DNA of 64,000 nt from Paucidesulfovibrio longus DSM 6739 (lineage in GTDB: Bacteria; Desulfobacterota; Desulfovibrionia; Desulfovibrionales; Desulfovibrionaceae), in NCBI RefSeq assembly GCF_000420485.1, contig NZ_ATVA01000014.1, positions 62,001 to 126,000 of the forward strand, read 5' to 3'. The position numbers and the translations under genes were made by a program. Shown here in pieces: positions 17,668-25,951 of this stretch. The notes under the pieces are model-generated. The model worked only from the letters and a program-made list of their open reading frames with translations, did not search any database and was not told where the DNA came from. Within the stretch, counting starts at the first letter, position 1; each line of letters starts with the position of its first letter.

Positions 17668-17671
17668 GGGT

Positions 17672-18196
17672 CTACCTCCTTCCGTAGAGCAGGCGCGCGA
17701 CCACGAGCCCGCCGACAAAGAACATGATCAAGGCCAGATAGCCGCTCGCCGCGAGCTGGGCCAGTCCGGAAAGGCCGTGCCCGCTGGGGCAGCCGCCCGC
17801 GAGCCGGGCGCCGAAAAGAGCCACGGTCCCGCCGAGAAAGGCCACGAGACCGCGTTTAGCGGCATTCGCACCGAAACGATCTTTCCAGGAATCCGGAACC
17901 GCCATCCAGCGGAAGCTGCCGGAGGCGTTGGACGAGAAGAACGAGCCGAGGAAGATGCCGAGAACGAACATCCACTGCCAGTCGATGCCCGCGTTCTTCT
18001 CGAAGTAATGCATGAAATAGGAAAGTCCGGAAACATGGTCCGGCGCTACGGTTTGTTCGATGAGCCCGGCAGTGCGGACAAAGGATGTGGACGCGCCGAA
18101 GTACTCTCCGGCGATCCAGACGGACAACACGAGCACGAGCCCGGAAAGAGCGCCCGCCACATAGGGGCTCCAGGCTTTGGAACGGGATGAGGACAT
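17672..18196 (-). CDS. YeeE/YedE-family transporter half, gene 1
   Basis: 174 residues on the minus strand from ATG 18196-18194, with GAAGGAG upstream. It has an N-terminal membrane helix, a periplasmic loop (residues about 35-75) and four further helices. LAGGCPSGHGLSG is the hallmark cysteine motif of the YeeE/YedE family. It is the first gene of a two-gene unit and is divergent from the MATE gene. A role in taking up thiosulfate or another sulfur compound is inferred from the family and would suit a sulfur-metabolising organism. Confidence 0.87.
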   Translation of the reverse strand: MSSSRSKAWSPYVAGALSGLVLVLSVWIAGEYFGASTSFVRTAGLIEQTVAPDHVSGLSYFMHYFEKNAGIDWQWMFVLGIFLGSFFSSNASGSFRWMAVPDSWKDRFGANAAKRGLVAFLGGTVALFGARLAGGCPSGHGLSGLAQLAASGYLALIMFFVGGLVVARLLYGRR

Positions 18197-18307
18197 ATGC
18201 TTCTCCTTCGTTCTGGTGTGTCGCGGATGCAGTGAAACACTACGATCATACATAGGCGGGCGCGTATGTCAACGCGGCGCGGATCAAAAAGGAAACGGAA
18301 GGATAAA

Positions 18308-19729
18308 ATGGACGAGAGCGGCATTCGCAAAGCCTGGAACGGTCCGGGAGGCTATTCCCAGGTACTTTCCGTGGGCGTGCCCCTGGTCATGAGCATGGTG
18401 TCCAATACCGTGATGCAGTTCACGGACAGGATCTTTCTGGCCAACTATTCGCTGGACGCCATCGCGGCATCGCTGCCCGCGAGCATCACCAGCTTTCTGT
18501 TCCTCGCCTTCTTCATCGGCGTTGCGGATTACGTCAGCGTCTTCGTGGCCCAGTACATGGGCGCGGGCAAGCTGGAGCGTGTGGGAGCTTCGCTCTGGCA
18601 GGGCATCTGGTTCTGCGTCCCGTCCTGGATCATCCTGGCGAGCCTGGGTTTCGCCGGGGAAGCCATCTTTTCCATGGCGGGACACTCGCACGAAATACTG
18701 GCCCTGGAAGTGACCTATTTCCAAATTCTCAGCTTCGGAGCGGGATTCGCGGTGCTCTCGGCGAGCCTGGCCTGCTTCTATTCCGGGCGCGGCCTGACGA
18801 AATCCGTGATGATCGTGAACACCATCGGCGCAGCGGTGAACATTCCCTTGGATTACATGCTGATATACGGAATCGGACCGTTTCCCGAATTGGGCATCGC
18901 CGGAGCGGGGTTGGCCACGGTCATAGGCACCGCGCTCATTTCCGTCATGTTCGGCGTGCTGATCTTCCGGCGCTCGAACGAGGAGGCTTTCCACGTGCTC
19001 AGCGCGTGGCGGCCGGACTGGCGCATTTTCCGCAGGCTGATGCGCTTCGGACTGCCCGGAGGGGTACAGTTCTTCGTGGACATGTTCGCGATCACCTTCT
19101 TCGTGTACATCATCGGCCGGCTGGGCAAGGCCGAGCTGGCCGCCACGAACATCATCATCTCCTTGGATCTCCTTGCTTTCCTGCCCTGCGTCGGTTTCCA
19201 CATCGCCACCAGCGTGCTCGTGGGCCAGTCCCTGGGCGCGGGCAAGCCGGACCACGGCGCACGCGCCACGGGCAACGCCATCCGCCTGAGCATGCTCTAC
19301 ATGGGCGGCATGTCGCTTCTCTTTCTATTTGCGCCGCATTTCCTGCTGGAGCTGTTCCGGCCGCTGGGCATGAGCGACGCGGAGTTCGAGCCTGTCCTGG
19401 AGATGGGCACGATCATGCTGCGCTTCGTGGCGGCGTACAGCCTCCTGGACGCCTTGATGCTGATGTATTCGGGCGCGCTCAAGGGCGCGGGAGATACCCG
19501 TTTCGTAATGTGGACCATCGGGGCCTGCTCTTTGGGGATCATGGTCGTGCCGCTCTATCTGGCCGTGGAATGGTTCGGATCGGGCTACATGGTGCCCTGG
19601 ACGCTGCTTTCGTTCTACGTGCTCGTGCTCGCGCTGATCTTCGGCCTACGCTTCCGGCAGGGAAAGTGGCGTTCCATGCGGGTCATCGAGGACGATGTCT
19701 GGACCGAGGCTTCCGTGATCAAGCCCTGA
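18308..19729 (+). CDS. MATE-family efflux transporter
   Basis: 473 residues from ATG 18308, six nt after AAGGA. About twelve hydrophobic helices occur in two similar halves. Family motifs are VPLVMSMVSNTVMQFTDRIF in helix 1, LPGGVQFFVDMFA at the start of the second half, and GALKGAGDTRFVMWT. MATE pumps expel cationic drugs or metabolites in exchange for Na+ or H+ across the inner membrane. The substrate cannot be told from sequence. The gene is divergent from the YeeE/YedE pair across 111 nt. Confidence 0.95.
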   Translation: MDESGIRKAWNGPGGYSQVLSVGVPLVMSMVSNTVMQFTDRIFLANYSLDAIAASLPASITSFLFLAFFIGVADYVSVFVAQYMGAGKLERVGASLWQGIWFCVPSWIILASLGFAGEAIFSMAGHSHEILALEVTYFQILSFGAGFAVLSASLACFYSGRGLTKSVMIVNTIGAAVNIPLDYMLIYGIGPFPELGIAGAGLATVIGTALISVMFGVLIFRRSNEEAFHVLSAWRPDWRIFRRLMRFGLPGGVQFFVDMFAITFFVYIIGRLGKAELAATNIIISLDLLAFLPCVGFHIATSVLVGQSLGAGKPDHGARATGNAIRLSMLYMGGMSLLFLFAPHFLLELFRPLGMSDAEFEPVLEMGTIMLRFVAAYSLLDALMLMYSGALKGAGDTRFVMWTIGACSLGIMVVPLYLAVEWFGSGYMVPWTLLSFYVLVLALIFGLRFRQGKWRSMRVIEDDVWTEASVIKP

Positions 19730-19838
19730 CGCAGCGCAGGAGGAACCGTCGCCGTCTTGCCCAGGGCGAGCCGCTGCCGTTTTGGGGAGGTTTGCGCTGT
19801 TGGGTTTGACAGCCCGGAATCCTGGGGTACAAAGGGGA

Positions 19839-20615
19839 ATGAGCGTCCTCGGTGATCGATTGGAACAGCTCTTCGCGTCCCTGGACCGGGAAGAGCGCGT
19901 GGCCGTGCTCCTGTCCGGCGGGGTGGACAGCGCCGTGGTGGCCGCGTGCGCTTTTGCCGCTCTGGGCGGCAGGGCCGTGGCCGTGACCCTTCGCAGCGAG
20001 TTCACCTCCGGCTGCGATGCCGAATGGGCCGCGCGCATAGCCGCCCACATCGGCATTGCCCACCTCTTCGGGCGTGTGCGTCTTCTGGACGATCCCGGCA
20101 TCCTCGCGCACGAGAGCGACCGCTGCCTGCGCTGCAAGCGGATTCTCTGCGCGCAGGCCAGACAACTCGCACCGGACGCCTTGCTGCTGGACGGAACAAA
20201 CGCCGACGATGATCCCGCACGTCCGGGCAGGCGCGCCTTGCGCGAGTATCATGTCCGCTCGCCGCTGGAGGAGTGCGGCCTGGGCAAGCATCATGTCCGG
20301 GAACTGGCGGAAAACCTCGGTCTTCCCAACGCAAATCGTCCATCGAACAGTTGCTTGGCCACGCGCTTGATCGCGGGCCGAGTCATCCGGCGTGAAGACC
20401 TTGCCAGAGTGGCCCGCGTGGAGGAGGTTCTGCGCGAAGAGGGCTTCGAGGATGTGCGCGCCCGCCTGGACGATCTGAAGATGATCCTTGAAATCCCCTT
20501 TGGTTCCGAACCATTGCTTGAAAAAGCGCACGCCAGGATCATGCAGACGATCAAGGGCCTGGGGCTGACCCTGGCCGGGTATGTCTACCGCGCTTCCGGA
20601 GAAAATCGAACATGA
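19839..20615 (+). CDS. LarE-like ATP-dependent sulfurtransferase
   Basis: 258 residues from ATG 19839, preceded by AAGGGG. A PP-loop SGGVDSA (26-32) binds ATP. RPSNSCLATRL near residue 170 places a cysteine where LarE has its sacrificial sulfur donor Cys176, and a CLRCK pair lies near residue 90. LarE builds the nickel-pincer nucleotide cofactor by adding sulfur to pyridinium biscarboxylate mononucleotide. Neither LarB, LarC nor a lactate racemase is in the window, so a related sulfur-transfer job is possible. Confidence 0.82.
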   Translation: MSVLGDRLEQLFASLDREERVAVLLSGGVDSAVVAACAFAALGGRAVAVTLRSEFTSGCDAEWAARIAAHIGIAHLFGRVRLLDDPGILAHESDRCLRCKRILCAQARQLAPDALLLDGTNADDDPARPGRRALREYHVRSPLEECGLGKHHVRELAENLGLPNANRPSNSCLATRLIAGRVIRREDLARVARVEEVLREEGFEDVRARLDDLKMILEIPFGSEPLLEKAHARIMQTIKGLGLTLAGYVYRASGENRT

Positions 20616-21290
20616 TTATAGTTGGTTGGCATAGTCCAGAAAGAAATGGCCGTTGCCGTGGTTCGGGACCTCCAATGCAGGAGAGCGGCCTGGGCTTCGT
20701 CAAAGACTCAACTTCAGCATTGCCAATTATTTCAAGTTGATATGTTGTGAGGTGGCATTTTGCCGTTTCGTGCGCGCCTTTCCCGGCCATGCGGAAAGGG
20801 AATCGCGTTTCTCGCTTTCAATGTCGGTGAAGAGCGCTCGAAGTGAAAAAGAGCTCCGACATGCAAAACGTGATGAACTGATCAGCATGGACGTGAGCGT
20901 TTTTTCGGCTTGGAGTGGATAATTCGCAGATGCAGCGAAAAACATCGCTGAAGCCTGCGGAACAGTCAAGAAAATGTGACTTGCGGAGTGTTGCGGTTTG
21001 ACCATCGAGCATTCGGAGATCAAGCTGTGAGCCATATGCGATCGTTCATTCGATCATAAAAGCTAAACATGTCATTCGTGCATGTTGCCGCAAAGAAAGA
21101 TTACAAGGCGATCAATGAAGAAATGCCATTCAAAGGCTGTGGTTCAGCTTGCGGAGCGGCATTTCGAACGCCTCTGAGAGGGGGCGGGCAGCGTTGCAGT
21201 CAGGGCTGAAGTATTGCGTACGGCAGGGAACGGGGCAGGCAATCCAGGGACGGGCCGGGGCTCCACCGTGGGCGGTCGCTCCGGGGGGGG
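20616..21290. other. 675-bp gene-free stretch of lower G+C
   Basis: No convincing gene was found here. Base composition drops against the flanks: two 60-nt lines counted (from 20821 and from 21061) hold 27 and 25 G+C, against far higher values either side. Short open frames on both strands encode nothing recognisable, and no terminal repeats, tRNA or transposase fragment was seen. It may be a decayed insertion or a long untranslated region. Confidence 0.6.
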
Positions 21291-22055
21291 TCAAAGCCGG
21301 TCGTAGTCCGTGAAATCGTGTTGCAGCGCGTCGATTCGGCGCGCGTAGCCCTGGCCCAATCGGGCGGCAAGGTAGGAATGTTCGGCCTTGGACGCGGCTT
21401 CCAGAAAACCGGAAACCGTTCTGGCCGTGCTGTGGTAGGTGTGGCGCAGGGCCACCTGATGGTCCACGGCCACGACGCACCCGGCTTCGTGCAGGCGCAG
21501 GCTCGTCACGACGTCCACCCCGTATCCGTAGGGGTTGCCCTCCAGATCGATGCCGCCCGCGGCGCGCAGAGCTTCCAGATTGAAAAGAGGCGCGATTCCG
21601 TCAAGATAGGCGACCGTGCGGATTTGCTTGTCCGCCGCGCGGACCATCTGCGCGTGGTAGGGGTTGCGCAAGGCGGACGGCGAGTACGCGCCCACGGGTC
21701 CGAGCCGGGACTCGATCCAGTCCAGCCGCTGGCCGACGCGCCGGATCATGGGGCCGGGCGTTGCAAAGGAAATGTCGTTGTTCAGGAACCAGAGATGCGT
21801 GTAGCGGGAGCCGTCCTGCTCCAGGCGTTCGAGGGTCCAGCGCAGCGCTCCGGCCCAGTAGATGTTTTCCGGCAGCCGGACCCAGGCTCCGACCGCTGGA
21901 ATCGGTGCGGCATTGTCCAGCACGCGGATGTCCGGCGCGAGTTCGTGCTCGGAATCCAGGAGCTGCCGCCGGACCCGGTCCGTCAGCGTCGGATCGCCGT
22001 AATGCAGGATTACGGCGCAGATTCGTATGGGGCGGACTCTCGTTGGCAGGGCCAC
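21291..22055 (-). CDS. Family 2-like glycosyltransferase
   Basis: 254 residues on the minus strand from GTG 22055-22053, with GAGGGAG upstream. ICAVILHYGDPTLTDRVRRQL resembles the first strand of GT-A enzymes. HLWFLNNDISFATPGPM gives NND at the place of the DxD metal site, as in rhamnosyltransferase-like proteins. LFNLEALRAAGGIDLEGNPYGYGVDVVTS corresponds to the acceptor-side motif. No membrane helix is present, so it should be cytoplasmic or peripheral. It is divergent from the larger GT gene that follows; donor and acceptor are unknown. Confidence 0.8.
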   Translation of the reverse strand: MALPTRVRPIRICAVILHYGDPTLTDRVRRQLLDSEHELAPDIRVLDNAAPIPAVGAWVRLPENIYWAGALRWTLERLEQDGSRYTHLWFLNNDISFATPGPMIRRVGQRLDWIESRLGPVGAYSPSALRNPYHAQMVRAADKQIRTVAYLDGIAPLFNLEALRAAGGIDLEGNPYGYGVDVVTSLRLHEAGCVVAVDHQVALRHTYHSTARTVSGFLEAASKAEHSYLAARLGQGYARRIDALQHDFTDYDRL

Positions 22056-22224
22056 GTGACTCCCTCGGCAGGTGCTTCCTTGCGGGTTGAAGTGTCAAAC
22101 AGGCGTCCAGCCGGGCGGCGCTGGCGTTTTCCGTTGCGGATTGATAAGGTTCTTACGCGGCTGCAAGCTCTTGTCAATGTTGTGGAGCGCCTCGGCGGCT
22201 TGTTGGGGTGCATGGGGGTGCATC

Positions 22225-23880
22225 ATGGATTTCGCCTGGGAAAGATTGCCTTGCAGGCTGCGCCGCGGCCTGCTCGCCGGAGGGGTCGGGCGTTCGCATC
22301 TGGCCGGACTGGCCCACGCCGCGCTCTCTTCCGCGCGCGTTCCCGGAACGGATCACGAACTGGCGGGCTTTCTGGCCCGGCTGGGGTTCGATGTCCTCCT
22401 GGCGGCCTGGGAAGAGGATCCGCTCAACGGCTCCCTGGCCGAGCCCCTGCTGACCCTGGGCCGGGATTCCTTCTCGCCGAAATTGCGCGGAGCGCTGACC
22501 TGGCTCGCGGAACAATGGAAGCCGGACGCCCGCGCGGACCGATACCTCGCCAAGGGCGACCATGAACGGCTTCTGGACATGCACTCCGGCCGGGCCGAGG
22601 CCGATCCCTTCCTGCTCCGGGCCTGCGTGGAGTCGCTGCTCGTGGAGGGGGATGCGGGGCGCCTGCCCGCGCTTTTCGGCGGACTGGAGCGCAGGGGCTG
22701 GGACGGTCCTGGGCGGTTCCTGCTGGACGTTGTCCGGGCGGAAACCCGGCTGATCCTGCGGGATTATTCCGTTTGCGGCGAGCTGGAAAGGCTTGCGGGC
22801 GAATTGCCCCTGCCGGGCAGATTGACCCGGCTGGCCCACTGCCGCCACGGGCTCGGCGAACCGGAGTTGGCGCTCCGGCTCTGGAAAGGCGTGCTCAAGG
22901 CCCAGCCCTGGAACGTGAACACGCTCCTGCGCGCCAGGGACGTTCTCCTGGGGCGGGACGGGGAAACCGCCGCGCTGCCGGGCGATTGCTCCATTCTGCT
23001 CTATACGTACGAAAAATCTGACGAACTGGAGAACTGTCTGGCCCGGCTCGACGCCGCGGGCCTGGACGGCTGCCATGTCGTGGCACTGGACAACGCGAGC
23101 ACGGACGCCACTCCGGCCGTGCTTTCGCGTTGGAAGTCGAAATGGGGCACAGAACGTATTTCCGCCGTGCGGCTGGACGTGAACGTGGGCGCGCCTGCCG
23201 CGCGGAACTGGCTCCTTGCCCGCGAGGATGTGCGGGCGCGTCCGTTCGCGGCCTTTCTCGACGACGACGCCCTGGTGCCGGAAGACTGGCTCGGCAGACT
23301 TGCCGCCGCGGTCCGCTCCGAGCCCGGCGCGGACGCATGGGGCTGCAAGGTCGTGGACGCGGGCAGACCCTGGGTCGTTCAGAATGCGGACCTGCATCTG
23401 CGTCCGGACCTGGGCCGGGAAAACCGGGCGGACGCCGGGGGCGGGCAGCTGCCCGCCCTCCCGGTCTGCGATCTGCAACACCAGGGGTTCGACCTTGGCC
23501 AGTTCGACAGCCTGCGTACCTGCGTCTCGGTCACGGGCTGTTGCCACCTCTTCCGCACCCGCAGTCTCACGGAGCAGGGCGGATTCGACATCCGCTTCTC
23601 GCCATCCCAATTCGACGACCTGGACCGCGACCTGCGCGTTGCCGAGTCCGGCGGCTACGCCGTCTGCCAGGGATTCTTGCGCGTGGAGCATCTCAAGCGC
23701 ACGGGCGAGGCGGCCCGGCGGGGCGCAAGCGCCGCAGGCAACGCGCTGGGAAATCTCGTGAAGCTGCGGCAGCAGCACGGAGACAGGCAACTGGAAGGCG
23801 TGGCCGAGAAGCTCTCCGACCTGACCTTGCAGGCGGTACGCCGCGCCGAGCGCGAACTGGCCGAAGGCCTGGGGGACTGA
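22225..23880 (+). CDS. Large glycosyltransferase with N-terminal helical-repeat region
   Basis: 551 residues from ATG 22225 (MDFAWERLPCRLRRGLLAGG); the frame is open upstream but has no better start. Residues 1-250 are Leu/Ala/Arg-rich helices resembling TPR-like repeats. Residues about 255-500 are a GT2-like GT-A domain: CSILLYTYEKSDELENCLAR, VALDNASTDATPAVL, VNVGAPAARNWLL and the metal site AAFLDDDALVPEDW. VTGCCHLFRTRSLTEQGGFD is the later acceptor motif. The C-terminal 50 residues are coiled. One nt separates its stop from the start of the ABC permease. Confidence 0.85.
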   Translation: MDFAWERLPCRLRRGLLAGGVGRSHLAGLAHAALSSARVPGTDHELAGFLARLGFDVLLAAWEEDPLNGSLAEPLLTLGRDSFSPKLRGALTWLAEQWKPDARADRYLAKGDHERLLDMHSGRAEADPFLLRACVESLLVEGDAGRLPALFGGLERRGWDGPGRFLLDVVRAETRLILRDYSVCGELERLAGELPLPGRLTRLAHCRHGLGEPELALRLWKGVLKAQPWNVNTLLRARDVLLGRDGETAALPGDCSILLYTYEKSDELENCLARLDAAGLDGCHVVALDNASTDATPAVLSRWKSKWGTERISAVRLDVNVGAPAARNWLLAREDVRARPFAAFLDDDALVPEDWLGRLAAAVRSEPGADAWGCKVVDAGRPWVVQNADLHLRPDLGRENRADAGGGQLPALPVCDLQHQGFDLGQFDSLRTCVSVTGCCHLFRTRSLTEQGGFDIRFSPSQFDDLDRDLRVAESGGYAVCQGFLRVEHLKRTGEAARRGASAAGNALGNLVKLRQQHGDRQLEGVAEKLSDLTLQAVRRAERELAEGLGD

Positions 23881-23881
23881 C

Positions 23882-25105
23882 GTGTCCGCTTTGCTGAACA
23901 TGCGCATCGCCTACGCCTCGCTGACCGCCCGAAAGCTGCGCACGATCCTGGCCATGCTCGGCGTGTTTCTCGGTGCGCTTGCCTTCACGGGCGTGCAGAG
24001 CGTCAGCGACATCATGGTCCGCAACGCCGAGATACAGGCCGAGAAAATGGGGCCGAACCTGTTTTCCGTGCTGGCGGGGCGGGTGCGGTTTCGCCGGGGG
24101 GGCGGCATCCAGTTCAGCAACTTCAATACGAATTTCAAACTGTCCGACGCGGTGAGCATTCTGGACAAGATTCCGGCCGTGGCAGCGGGCGCGCCCTACA
24201 TCAACCTGAGCCTGCCCGTGCGCGGGCAGGGCACCGTGACCAACGCCCTGATCACGGCGACCTGGCCGGAGTACCAGCAGGTGCGGAGCTTCATTCCGGC
24301 ATACGGCAGGTTTTTCAACCTGGCCGAGGTGCGGGACAAGGCCCGCGTCGTGGTCCTGGGCCGCGAGATCGCGGACAGGCTCTTCGGCGAGCCGGAAGCC
24401 GCGCTGGGAAAGCTGGTGCTCATTCGCGGAGCAGGATACCGCGTCCTGGGCGTCATGGAAGTCAAAGGCCAGGACTTGTCCGGGGTCAATCAGGACGAGC
24501 AGATCTTCATGCCCCTGTCCACGTACATGCGGCGCGCCGCCAACGTGGACTGGATCAGCGGGGTGAGCATGAGCCTTGCGGACGGCGCGGACCTGGAGTC
24601 GGTCCGGGAAAGCGTCCGCAGCCTGATGCGCGAGCGGCACCGCCTGCGGCCCGGAGTCGAGGACGATTTCAGCATGCTCGAGGCCAAGGACGTCATCCAG
24701 CTTCAGCGCGAGGCCCTGGACCTGATGCAGACGCTGGGCCTGATCTCTTCGAGCCTTTCGTTCGCCGTGGGCGGCATGGGCATCCTCTCGATCATGATCC
24801 TGATGGTGCGCGCGCGGCGGGTGGAAATCGGCATCCGGCGGGCCGTGGGTGCCAGGCGTTCGGACATCGTCCGGCAGTTCATGTACGAGGCGGGCATGCT
24901 CTCGGCCTGCGGCGGCAGCGCCGGAGTGCTGGTCTGCCTGCTCGGCGTCCTGGGCTTTGCCGGGTTCACGGAGTATCCCCTGGTGCTCAGTTCGGGCGTC
25001 TTCGGGATGACTCTTGTCGGCTCCGGCGTGCTGGGGCTGTTCGCGGGATCGTATCCCGCATGGCAGGCGTCGCGGATAGAAATTTTGGACGTGCTCAAGT
25101 CTTGA
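23882..25105 (+). CDS. MacB/FtsX-type ABC transporter permease
   Basis: 407 residues from GTG 23882. Residues about 15-40 form TM1 (RTILAMLGVFLGALAFTGVQ), followed by a periplasmic MacB-PCD domain to about residue 275. Three C-terminal helices of the FtsX fold follow, with the loop RARRVEIGIRRAVGARRSDI. This matches MacB/LolC/E-like permeases. These move substrates mechanically across the envelope and need a separate or fused ATPase. Neither an ATPase nor a membrane-fusion protein is encoded beside it, so the partner must lie elsewhere. Coupling with the upstream GT suggests a role in exporting or placing a glycosylated product (inference). Confidence 0.9.
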   Translation: MSALLNMRIAYASLTARKLRTILAMLGVFLGALAFTGVQSVSDIMVRNAEIQAEKMGPNLFSVLAGRVRFRRGGGIQFSNFNTNFKLSDAVSILDKIPAVAAGAPYINLSLPVRGQGTVTNALITATWPEYQQVRSFIPAYGRFFNLAEVRDKARVVVLGREIADRLFGEPEAALGKLVLIRGAGYRVLGVMEVKGQDLSGVNQDEQIFMPLSTYMRRAANVDWISGVSMSLADGADLESVRESVRSLMRERHRLRPGVEDDFSMLEAKDVIQLQREALDLMQTLGLISSSLSFAVGGMGILSIMILMVRARRVEIGIRRAVGARRSDIVRQFMYEAGMLSACGGSAGVLVCLLGVLGFAGFTEYPLVLSSGVFGMTLVGSGVLGLFAGSYPAWQASRIEILDVLKS

Positions 25106-25117
25106 TCGAACGGTGCG

Positions 25118-25166
25118 GCGTCGAATCCGGCAAAGTGAGCGCGTCGGAGCGCCGGATTCGGGACGC
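25118..25166. promoter_or_regulatory. Inverted repeat upstream of the TetR gene
   Basis: GCGTCGAATCCGGC (25118-25131) faces GCCGGATTCGGGACGC (25151-25166). The arms pair except for a two-nt bulge and are separated by 19 nt. It lies between the ABC permease stop and the TetR start, so it could be an operator or a weak terminator. No T-run follows. Confidence 0.4.
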
Positions 25167-25189
25167 AGCACGCACACAGGGGAGAGAAC

Positions 25190-25792
25190 GTGAGAGCGAA
25201 GATCATGAACGGCGCGCGCACGCTGTTTCGGGAGCAGGGCTATTCAAACGTGACCATGCGCGCCATCGGCCGCAAGGTGGGATGCAGCGCGGCGGCCATC
25301 TACAGGCATTTCCGGAACAAGCGCGAGATCATGGACGCATTGCGGCACGAAGGCTTCGACAAGATGTTGGAGATGCTCCGGGCGGAAATGCGCAGCAACG
25401 ACCCGTGCGAGCGGCTGGTGGAGTTCGGGCGCGGATACGTTCGCTTCGCCACGTCCAACCAGGAGTCCTTCGCGCTGATGTACAATCTGGCGGGACAGGG
25501 ACCGGAAGACATCTTCGAGGGCAGCGCCGAGCCCACGGCCACCTTCGACTACTTCACCCAGGTCGTGGCCGAGAGTTTTGCTTCGGGCCGCTTCGAGGGA
25601 GTGGACGAACAAACGCTGCTCTTCTCCCTTTGGTCCATGTTCCACGGACTGGCCTGCCTGATCAACAGCGGCAGGATCAAGGTGGTTTATGGCGACCTGG
25701 ACCCGTTCGAGCTTCTGGAGCGTGCGCTGCGCTTCGCTGCCGGGGCCGGGTGCGCAGGATCGTCCGGCAACGAGGGCCGGGCCCGGTCCTGA
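25190..25792 (+). CDS. TetR-family transcriptional regulator
   Basis: 200 residues from GTG 25190, with GGGGAGAG upstream. The N-terminal 50 residues are a clear TetR HTH: ARTLFREQGYSNVTMRAIGR, then KVGCSAAAIYRHFRNKREIM. The C-terminal 150 residues form the helical ligand and dimer domain. A polar Gly/Ser/Arg tail of about 15 residues ends the protein. It lies 84 nt after the permease gene and may control it or itself; no ligand can be deduced. Confidence 0.93.
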   Translation: MRAKIMNGARTLFREQGYSNVTMRAIGRKVGCSAAAIYRHFRNKREIMDALRHEGFDKMLEMLRAEMRSNDPCERLVEFGRGYVRFATSNQESFALMYNLAGQGPEDIFEGSAEPTATFDYFTQVVAESFASGRFEGVDEQTLLFSLWSMFHGLACLINSGRIKVVYGDLDPFELLERALRFAAGAGCAGSSGNEGRARS

Positions 25793-25951
25793 CGCAGGAG
25801 CCGCGGTTTCGGCTGCGGCGGAGAGCAGGCCGGGCCTGCGCGCGGCTGGGGACCGGGGGCGGCGTTCCATGCGGCGTGGACATGCCTTGGGGAATGGTCC
25901 ACAATCAAGCAAGGGGAATCGTCGCGGGGCAAACGTGGACGAGGAGAGGGC

